Assembly (NCBI GenBank): GCA_902493085.1 | Contig: CABUOH010000001.1 | Coordinates: forward strand, 1-35,513 | Direction: 5' to 3' | From: an uncultured Sutterella sp. | Lineage (GTDB): Bacteria; Pseudomonadota; Gammaproteobacteria; Burkholderiales; Burkholderiaceae_F | Length of the DNA: 35,513 bases | Part shown: positions 26,619 through 32,293 of the stretch, piece by piece | Layout of the letters: every line of letters starts with the position of its first letter | Position numbering within the stretch: position 1 is the stretch's first letter | Notes under the pieces: generated by a model | What the model was told of the DNA's origin: nothing | Database searches by the model: none | The model's input: only the letters and a program-made list of their open reading frames with translations | Program-made: the position numbers and the translations under genes

Positions 26619-27406
26619 GCGTTCTTCCTCCCGAATAACTCTGTTTGCCCCGCGAGTGCGGAAAGTCCTCTGAGCACAAGATTGTGCTTGACGACAAGGT
26701 CGGGGACCTCCTCCTGCAGAAAGGGGGCGATGAACTTCGCGGAACCTCCCGCCAGCAACACTTTCGGTTCAAAGCCACGGCGCCTCATGACGCCGATTGC
26801 GCGCAGAATGAGTCCTACCTGTGCATCAATGATCCCCGTCATCACGGCATTGCTCGTGGAGCGCGGGAGTTCGTCGTAGACTCCGTCAAGATCCGTGAGA
26901 GAAGGAATGCCCTTTGCAAGGAAGTTCTTCATCAATGTGGGGCCTAGCGTGATGCGTCCTCCCATAAAGTCGTAAACGCCACGTTCACGATAAAAGATGG
27001 AGTCGACGGTCGTGGCTGTTCCCGTGTGCATAACCAGAAGCGAGCGACTCTCCTCGAGCATGGCGTCGGCTGCGCCCACCGCCGCATACCAGCGATCGGC
27101 GCCGAGCTGAGTAGGCTTTTCGTAGCAGTTTCTGAGAGTAAAGCACCCATTGAATGTCGTTTGCGTGCGCACCCAATCCCAGCAGATGCCGTGGTCATTG
27201 AAAAACTTGGTGAGCGAGAAGGCAACAACGGGGGCCGCGACCGTGCACCCGATAATGCGCTTGGGACGCATGTTGAGCCACAAATCGTAGAGTTCTTCCT
27301 TGAAGTGCGTGCTGCCTTTATGAACGATGGTATGAGGGTTGTCGGGTTCCTCGATGGGCGTCCATTTCAGAGCGGTGTTCCCAAGATCAATAAGCAGCGT
27401 TGTCAT
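26615..27406 (-). CDS. coaX: Type III pantothenate kinase
   Basis: 263-residue enzyme that phosphorylates pantothenate, the first step of coenzyme A synthesis. Family motifs are LLIDLGNTALKW (phosphate loop), PTQLGADRWYAAVGA, HTGTATTVD and the GGRITLGPTLM block. The family is called Baf in Bordetella. It overlaps birA by 20 bp upstream and the SPOR gene by 4 bp downstream, so the three are translated as a tight operon. Confidence 0.94.
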   Translation of the reverse strand: MTTLLIDLGNTALKWTPIEEPDNPHTIVHKGSTHFKEELYDLWLNMRPKRIIGCTVAAPVVAFSLTKFFNDHGICWDWVRTQTTFNGCFTLRNCYEKPTQLGADRWYAAVGAADAMLEESRSLLVMHTGTATTVDSIFYRERGVYDFMGGRITLGPTLMKNFLAKGIPSLTDLDGVYDELPRSTSNAVMTGIIDAQVGLILRAIGVMRRRGFEPKVLLAGGSAKFIAPFLQEEVPDLVVKHNLVLRGLSALAGQTELFGRKNA

Positions 27407-28148
27407 TGAAAAATGTTCCGGAAAAAAAAGCCTTTAGGCCCTCGTCTGTCTTCAACTGCAGCCGGCCGAGATTGTCAATGCCCATATTAAGTCCTTCCCA
27501 GGCTCCTTCGTCATCGGCGAGGCGGATCGACCTTCCGGCAAAAGCATCATAAAGAGGCCAACGTCCAACCACATCGGCCCGTTCGTCAGTCAGAGCGCCG
27601 AGAACTCCGCTGACCAGCAATGCAAGCATAGGATTGGGCACCCCCATGTCGGAGCAGGCCAACACATCGCCTAAACCACTGATCGGCCATCCGTTCGTCG
27701 TTCGTTCGGCCACCCCATCGCGATTGAGTCCTACGCCCGCAACCAGAACGCTTCGGCCCGCAACATCCTTCACGGTCTCGCAGAGGATGCCGCCGCACTT
27801 TCCACCTTCAAACCAAACATCATTGGGCCATTTGATGCATACGAAACGCCCTGCATCGCGCAGGGCACTGCACACCCCCATGCCGACAGCGATGGGCACA
27901 AGAGACACCGGGACCCTGATCATGGAGAAAGGCAACAGAAGGGAAAAGGCGAGACAACCGTCGAACGATTGCCATCCGCGGCCTCTCGTGCCTCGTCCAT
28001 GCATCTGACGCTTGGCCTCCAATACGAGAGGCTTGTCTACGCATGAACCTCGAGCATGCGTTTTCAAGTCGTCATTGGTAGAACCTGTTTCCTCAACTAC
28101 GCGAACGTCAAAAGACCCCACGAACCTTTCCTCCTTCGTCGGGAGCAT
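27387..28148 (-). CDS. birA: Biotin-[acetyl-CoA carboxylase] ligase, catalytic only
   Basis: 253-residue biotin protein ligase. The biotinyl-AMP loop GRGTRGRGWQS is present, as are ETGSTNDDL near the start, CIKWPNDVWFEGGKCGGILCE and VAGVGLNRD. There is no N-terminal helix-turn-helix, so unlike E. coli BirA it should not repress biotin genes. I prefer the ATG at 28148 to the TTG two codons upstream; neither has a good Shine-Dalgarno. It is divergent from the PBP5-like gene. Confidence 0.9.
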   Translation of the reverse strand: MLPTKEERFVGSFDVRVVEETGSTNDDLKTHARGSCVDKPLVLEAKRQMHGRGTRGRGWQSFDGCLAFSLLLPFSMIRVPVSLVPIAVGMGVCSALRDAGRFVCIKWPNDVWFEGGKCGGILCETVKDVAGRSVLVAGVGLNRDGVAERTTNGWPISGLGDVLACSDMGVPNPMLALLVSGVLGALTDERADVVGRWPLYDAFAGRSIRLADDEGAWEGLNMGIDNLGRLQLKTDEGLKAFFSGTFFNDNAAY

Positions 28149-28187
28149 TCCCAAAGTCCGTCAATCATAGTTGAATTTCCAAAATCG

Positions 28188-28218
28188 TTTACAGCCCCAC
28201 ATCGTCGTTCGTTACAAT
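28188..28218 (+). promoter_or_regulatory. Possible promoter for the PBP5-like/ybeD/menA operon
   Basis: TTTACA (28188-28193) and TACAAT (28213-28218) are separated by 19 bp, in the 108-bp divergent gap after birA. Each hexamer differs from the sigma-70 consensus at one or two positions, but the spacing is wider than ideal. The call is tentative. Confidence 0.35.
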
Positions 28219-28256
28219 GGGCAAGCAATGCGTTTTCAATTACCCTCCCTCTTTCA

Positions 28257-29096
28257 ATGCGCATCTTCCCCTCTCTGCTTCTGTCCGCCGCCATGCTCTG
28301 CATCGCATCGAAGTCCGCCCTCGGCGCCATGGCCTTGATGGACCTTGACAGCAGGCAGACTCTTGAGCTAGAGGGTACCCGGCTCTTCATCACCGAACCG
28401 CTTGCAAAGCAAATCAGCGCTCTGTTAGGTTCGGACGTTCCTCCACTTTCGGTTGGAGAAACGACGATCGAGACACTCGTTGCAAGACTTGCCAAAGTAC
28501 CAGACAAGAAGTGGCAGACTGCCTATTTAGAATCAGGAGGGACCGCCACCAATCGTCTTATTCCGCTTGCCACAGCCTGTACGGCCGCCGGCTGCGACGG
28601 TCTCTATCTGTCTCACAACCCGCTGGGAAACGAGGGGACGCATCGACTGATTGCCATCGTCTTTGGATTCGACTCCCGCGCAACACTCGACAGAGCTGCC
28701 GCGACCTTTCTCCGTGAGGGGCATCTTCGCTACAGGACAACGACCATCCTTCAAAAGGGTGAGGCCGTGGGCCACGCCCCCGTCTTCAAGGGAGACGTGT
28801 CGGGCGTAGCGCTTGTCACGCACGAAGACGTTGTCGTCACCCTCTCCAAGACCGTGACTCTGAGCCAAGACTCGAAAGCCTTTAAAATGCACCTCACTCG
28901 TCAGCAACCCGTTATTGCACCCGTGAACATCGACACGCAGCTGGGCACGCTGAGCATCTGGCTCAACGACAAGTGCCTGAGATCCGTGCCGGTTTATGCC
29001 GAGAGTCCCGTTCAGAAAGGTTCTCTGTGGCAGAGAGTACGAGACACGATCCTGCTGGCAACAACAGACATCAACGAAGCGGAGAAAGCCCAATGA
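28257..29096 (+). CDS. Catalytically dead PBP5 (DacA)-like protein
   Basis: 279-residue exported protein with a signal peptide (about 1-24, cleavage near SALGA). It reads as a shrunken D-Ala-D-Ala carboxypeptidase. 'ALMDLDSRQTLELE' aligns with the DacA start. The nucleophile motif SLTK is PLAK (48-51), with Ser replaced by Pro and the Lys kept. The SGN motif corresponds to PDK (82-84). The segment with KTG is missing between NPLGNEG (121-127) and LIAIVFGF. The C-terminal PBP5_C beta domain (about 160-255, VTLSKTVTLS, QQPVIAPVNIDTQLGTLSIWL) is well kept. The gene lies just before ybeD, in the usual dacA position. No Shine-Dalgarno is evident before the ATG at 28257; this start is chosen for the signal peptide. 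It may be a scaffold or wall-binding protein. Confidence 0.78.
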   Translation: MRIFPSLLLSAAMLCIASKSALGAMALMDLDSRQTLELEGTRLFITEPLAKQISALLGSDVPPLSVGETTIETLVARLAKVPDKKWQTAYLESGGTATNRLIPLATACTAAGCDGLYLSHNPLGNEGTHRLIAIVFGFDSRATLDRAAATFLREGHLRYRTTTILQKGEAVGHAPVFKGDVSGVALVTHEDVVVTLSKTVTLSQDSKAFKMHLTRQQPVIAPVNIDTQLGTLSIWLNDKCLRSVPVYAESPVQKGSLWQRVRDTILLATTDINEAEKAQ

Positions 29097-29386
29097 ATGG
29101 CAATTCCCACCCCCTGCCCGACGACCTGACTCCAGTCATGGTCTTCCCCATGCTGAACTTTCCCATCAAAATCATGGGTCTCAACCAACCCGAATTTCCG
29201 GCAGTCATCTGCGAGCTTGCCGCTGGTCACTTCTCCGATTTCGACCGAAGCACAATGACAACGGCCCTTTCCAAAACCGGCAGGTATCTTGCACTCAGCA
29301 TCATGGTCAATGCGCAATCTCAGGAACAGCTCGACAACTTTTACCGAGCCTTGACTTCGCACCCGATGGTCAAGGTGGCGCTTTGA
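29093..29386 (+). CDS. ybeD: DUF493 (YbeD) family protein
   Basis: 97-residue protein of the YbeD/DUF493 family, a small ACT-like fold of unclear function. Visible features are VMVFPMLNFPIKIMGLNQPEF at about 15-35 and the tail SIMVNAQSQEQLDNFYRALTSHPMVKVAL, which match the family's 'FP..FP.K..G' and 'L...Y..L..HP.VK..L' blocks. The ATG overlaps the PBP5-like stop (ATGA) and its own stop shares one base with the menA start. The family usually sits beside dacA and lipB; lipB is not here. Confidence 0.87.
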   Translation: MNGNSHPLPDDLTPVMVFPMLNFPIKIMGLNQPEFPAVICELAAGHFSDFDRSTMTTALSKTGRYLALSIMVNAQSQEQLDNFYRALTSHPMVKVAL

Positions 29387-30297
29387 TGCGGAACACAGGG
29401 ACCGTCAAACCGGGCAGCGTGCAGGCCTGGATGGCTTTTACTCGCCCAAAGACTTGGGGAGTGGCCGTAGCTCCCGTCATCGCCGCGTTGAGTCTCGCTC
29501 TATTTGAAACCGGGCGTTTTGATGCCTTGACCGCGTTCTTCACAATGACAATCGCTCTTTTGATGCAGATTATCAGCAACATGAAGAACGATCTGGGCTA
29601 TACCGAGAAAAAGGCCGAAACCGGCAACCGAAGAGGGTTGCCTCGAGCAACTTCTCAAGGCTGGATTTCCGTCTCGGCCGCCCGAAGGGCAATTTTTGCG
29701 CTCATCATACTTGCACTGCTCAACACCGCCGTGCTCATCTGGCTTGGCGGTTGGGGCTTCGCCTTGATAGGCATTGCTTCAGTCATAGCTGCCTATTCAT
29801 ACATGGGCGGCCCGAAGCCCATTGCCTACACGCCCTTCGGTGAACTGACCGTGCTTGTCTTCTTCGGCCTGACGGCCGTTTGCGGGACCTACTACCTGCA
29901 AACCTTCAGCGTGTCTGCGAACGCCGTCCTGCTAAGCATTGCACTTGGATCCATCGCGGCCGCCGTTCTGGCAGTCAACAATTGGAGAGATCGAGTGCAT
30001 GACAAGAGCATCGGCCGTCGGACGCTTGCAGTCGTGTTGGGCGACAAGACCTTCACGGCCGCCTTCAGAGTCATGACGACACTCCCGCTGGTTCTCGGTC
30101 TCATCATGGCGGCAACGCCCGGATTCTGGCCCGGCCTGTTGGTGCTGGCATGTCTGCCGCAGTGTCTGCCCCTTTGGAAGCAATTCGCCACACTTCAGCA
30201 CGAAGCCCTCAATGCCACCATGTTCGGCTGCGTCAAGTACGAACTCGCCTACTCCGGCCTTTTTTCCGCAGGTGCGTTGTTTGCCTATCTCCTGTGA
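29386..30297 (+). CDS. menA: UbiA-family prenyltransferase, MenA-like
   Basis: 303-residue membrane prenyltransferase with eight or nine helices, most like 1,4-dihydroxy-2-naphthoate polyprenyltransferase (menaquinone synthesis). The second Asp motif is intact, NNWRDRVHDKSIGRRTLAVVLG (198-219), closely like the E. coli MenA block. The first motif is altered: N68-D69-L-G-Y72-T-E74-K-K-A-E78, where MenA proteins have Asp at the Tyr72 position and another near E78. The GLPR after it keeps the downstream Arg-Gly-Pro-like feature. It is translationally coupled to ybeD (stop and start share one base) and followed by a strong terminator. The family is sure; the exact substrate is less so. Confidence 0.82.
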   Translation: MRNTGTVKPGSVQAWMAFTRPKTWGVAVAPVIAALSLALFETGRFDALTAFFTMTIALLMQIISNMKNDLGYTEKKAETGNRRGLPRATSQGWISVSAARRAIFALIILALLNTAVLIWLGGWGFALIGIASVIAAYSYMGGPKPIAYTPFGELTVLVFFGLTAVCGTYYLQTFSVSANAVLLSIALGSIAAAVLAVNNWRDRVHDKSIGRRTLAVVLGDKTFTAAFRVMTTLPLVLGLIMAATPGFWPGLLVLACLPQCLPLWKQFATLQHEALNATMFGCVKYELAYSGLFSAGALFAYLL

Positions 30298-30316
30298 CAA
30301 CAAGGGGCTGTCCAAG

Positions 30317-30356
30317 AAAAAACTCTTCCCTGCGAAAAGCAGGTGAAGAGTTTTTT
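30317..30356. terminator. Bidirectional intrinsic terminator between menA and the BON gene
   Basis: A6-CTCTTC-CCTGC, loop GAAAA, GCAGG-T-GAAGAG-T6. The stem is 11 bp of mixed sequence with a single bulged T, extended by A/T pairs. It lies in the 73-bp gap between convergent genes. Confidence 0.9.
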
Positions 30357-30370
30357 CGCATCGGCAAAGA

Positions 30371-31021
30371 CTACGCCCCCTGAGCGTCAGTCTTCGCGTT
30401 GTTGCCGGACTCTAAATTTTTGAGGCGACTTTTAATCGAGGCTTCACTTTCAATCGTAAAACAGGTCACTACCTGCTTAACGCCGGAAACTTCAGAGGCC
30501 ACTTTGGCGGCGGTCCTCGCCTCTTCGCTTGTCACAATGCCCATCAGGTAAACGATGCCTCGCTGAACGTCTACCTTCATCTGATTAAGTGAAATCTTCT
30601 TGGTGCCGATGATTGAGCTTCGAACCTTCGTCGCCAACATTGAGTCCGAAAGAACCGAGCCGACGGAAGCCGGCGCCATCACGGCAAGTTCGTTCACCAC
30701 GGAATGCACGCCCATGCTCTTGACCGCCGTATCCTGGGCCTTCTGCCTGTCGGCGGCCGTAAGCACCTCTCCCGTCAACAGCACTTTGCCCTCATAGCTC
30801 GTAACAACGACGTGATGCTTTTCGTGTCCGATGATTTCGCCAATCTCGTAACGCACGCGCTTTTCCAACACTTCGTCGTCGACAATGCTGCCGGTCGTGC
30901 GACGGTCTGTAATAACGGTGGCAGATGTTACGGCTGCGCCGCCAATAAGAATCGGTGCACATCCGCTCAAGCCGACCGCCGCAATCGCAGCTGCCAGCAT
31001 GAACACTTTAGAAGCTGTCAT
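30371..31021 (-). CDS. BON-domain outer membrane lipoprotein (DolP/YraP-like)
   Basis: 216-residue lipoprotein. The signal peptide ends with lipobox LSGC (lipidated C21). Two BON domains follow, about 50-115 (EKRVRYEIGEIIGHEKHHVVVTSYEGKVLLTGEV) and 125-195 (ATKVRSSIIGTKKISLNQMKVDVQRGIVYLMGIV). This is the layout of DolP/YraP, which supports outer-membrane integrity and amidase-dependent septation. The C-terminus is polar. Its start overlaps the Crp/Fnr-type regulator by 14 bp, so the regulator and the lipoprotein form an operon. Confidence 0.9.
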   Translation of the reverse strand: MTASKVFMLAAAIAAVGLSGCAPILIGGAAVTSATVITDRRTTGSIVDDEVLEKRVRYEIGEIIGHEKHHVVVTSYEGKVLLTGEVLTAADRQKAQDTAVKSMGVHSVVNELAVMAPASVGSVLSDSMLATKVRSSIIGTKKISLNQMKVDVQRGIVYLMGIVTSEEARTAAKVASEVSGVKQVVTCFTIESEASIKSRLKNLESGNNAKTDAQGA

Positions 31022-31799
31022 ATTCTTCCCTTCTCCTCGCCTTTCCCAAGGCTTCCGTCGCGCGCTCGTCGGCGCGGCTCTGCTGCATGAACGGCATGAG
31101 CCATTCCCAATACTTTAAAAAGGCCCGCCGTCTCAACCATACCTTGCGACTGCGTCTGCGAATGTCGTCACGCTCAACCCACTGGCGAACCGTGACGTTG
31201 ACTGTCTCGAACCTGCATCCAAGCAACCTGGCGAGCGTCCCCTTGTCGGGATAAAAAGGCAGTTCCACCCATTCAACTCCCTTGGCAAAGAGATTCGCCA
31301 TGACAGATGGCCTTTCGCTATGAAGCATTAGCAATAATAATGCGCCGAGACGTTCCTCAACCGTGCCGGAATAATTGAGAAACATCCCCATTCTGTCGCA
31401 GATTGACGAAACGGATGAATACCCGGACAGTTCGTGCTGCCATTCAGGGGTCTGATCGGCAATCTTCAGCAACAGCTCCTGATTCACCACCAACACTTCG
31501 GTTGACGTCAAACACCAGTGACGCCTTGGCATACGATCCCGCACATACAGATTTTCATAATTGCCGCAAAATGCCCCCGGCCCTGCTATCGACAAAAGCA
31601 GAGGTTCGTCCCGCACGGGATCCAGAAGCGCCTTCACCACGAATCCGGAACGCACATACATCAGACTGCCAAACAAGCCGGGAGAAGCATAGATCACCTC
31701 GCCGCGCCGAAACTGCATGGGATGTCCGATTCCTGTCAAAACAAAACGCATCGACTGAGAAAGGCAAGGGGACATCCAAGGAATGACTTCAGAGGTCAT
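31008..31799 (-). CDS. Crp/Fnr-superfamily transcription regulator
   Basis: 263-residue protein with a cyclic-nucleotide-binding-like beta-roll (about 20-115: FRRGEVIYASPGLFGSLMYVRSG, AGPGAFCGNYENLY), a long helix and a C-terminal winged helix (about 195-235: DKGTLARLLGCRFETVNVTVRQW). The cAMP-contact Arg-Ser pattern of Crp and the Fnr cysteine cluster are not seen, so the effector is unknown. The tail is rich in Arg, Lys and Trp. I start at the ATG at 31799; a TTG lies two codons upstream and neither has a Shine-Dalgarno. It is next to the candidate replication origin, so the DnaA boxes at 31833-31841 and 31865-31873 lie just upstream of it, where its promoter would be. Confidence 0.8.
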   Translation of the reverse strand: MTSEVIPWMSPCLSQSMRFVLTGIGHPMQFRRGEVIYASPGLFGSLMYVRSGFVVKALLDPVRDEPLLLSIAGPGAFCGNYENLYVRDRMPRRHWCLTSTEVLVVNQELLLKIADQTPEWQHELSGYSSVSSICDRMGMFLNYSGTVEERLGALLLLMLHSERPSVMANLFAKGVEWVELPFYPDKGTLARLLGCRFETVNVTVRQWVERDDIRRRSRKVWLRRRAFLKYWEWLMPFMQQSRADERATEALGKARRREEYDSF

Positions 31800-31977
31800 A
31801 AACAAAAATGTTTAAAAAAATGTGGTCAACTTTGTGGATAACTTTCGGTGAAAAAATCTTCTTTTGTGGATAACTTTTTTGCGCACCTTGTTCGGCTCGA
31901 AATTGTCCCCAGCTTCTCCCATCTTTCCCACAAGAGATCCATAGGCTTGTCCACATGGTTTTCATAGGGCCATCTCA

Positions 31978-31994
31978 TTGATTTTTCAAATCAA
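31978..31994. repeat. Perfect inverted repeat within the origin region
   Basis: TTGATTT-TTC-AAATCAA, a 7-bp perfect palindrome with a 3-bp centre, just left of the near-consensus DnaA box at 32002. The half-site TTGAT recalls Fnr sites, but the inner spacing is 7 instead of 4. It could bind a dimeric regulator, such as the adjacent Crp/Fnr-type protein, or be an AT-rich origin element. Confidence 0.4.
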
Positions 31995-32001
31995 AAATAC
32001 G

Positions 32002-32075
32002 TTATCAACAAGAATCGGCTTTACCTACTACTTACCACTACTAATATAAAGAAATAAAGAAGAATTAAATAGAGT
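32002..32075 (+). other. Putative DNA unwinding element with DnaA-trio-like repeats
   Basis: A DnaA box (TTATCAACA, 32002-32010) is followed by a roughly 14-bp mixed spacer. Then come CTACTACTT (32025-32033) and CTACTA (32038-32043), which run into an almost pure A/T tract to about 32075. Read on the opposite strand as 3'-GAT units, this matches the described order of bacterial unwinding elements: DnaA box, spacer, DnaA-trios, AT-rich DNA. It is a pattern match only. Confidence 0.5.
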
Positions 32076-32293
32076 AGAACTTCGCGAATATCCTTCAACT
32101 TTACACAAAAAACGGAAAAAAGTAGAAACCGCCAATTTGGGGAACGGAGCGCCGAGACCCAAAAGAGCCGCTTAAAATGCGCCGGTTTTTCGAAGTTCGC
32201 CTTGTGGATAAGTTGTGGGTTATCCTGTGTATTCTTTGTGGATTGCCGGAGGTTTTCCTTGCCCCTCAATCGTTTTTTCTTTGTTCGGTGAAC

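Larger units (their letters stand above)
31806..32293. other. Candidate chromosomal replication origin (oriC)
   Basis: 488-bp gene-free region. Perfect DnaA boxes (TGTGGATAA, minus orientation) are at 31833-31841, 31865-31873 and 32203-32211. One-mismatch boxes are TTGTCCACA (31947-31955) and TTATCAACA (32002-32010). Two-mismatch sites are at 31821-31829, 32214-32222 and 32237-32245. The centre is very AT-rich (about 32037-32075). Hand counts of five 60-base blocks on each side give C 95/G 64 to the left and C 78/G 96 to the right on the plus strand, although the genes counted on both sides are minus-strand. gyrB lies 3 kb to the right. dnaA is not in the window. Confidence 0.68.

Noticed and set aside
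28056..28256. N-terminal extension of the PBP5-like frame
   Set aside because: It overlaps birA and lacks homology. The ATG at 28257 opens directly on a signal peptide.
31978..31994. Fnr box call for TTGATTTTTCAAATCAA
   Set aside because: The Fnr consensus needs 4 bp between TTGAT and ATCAA; here there are 7. Kept only as an unassigned inverted repeat.
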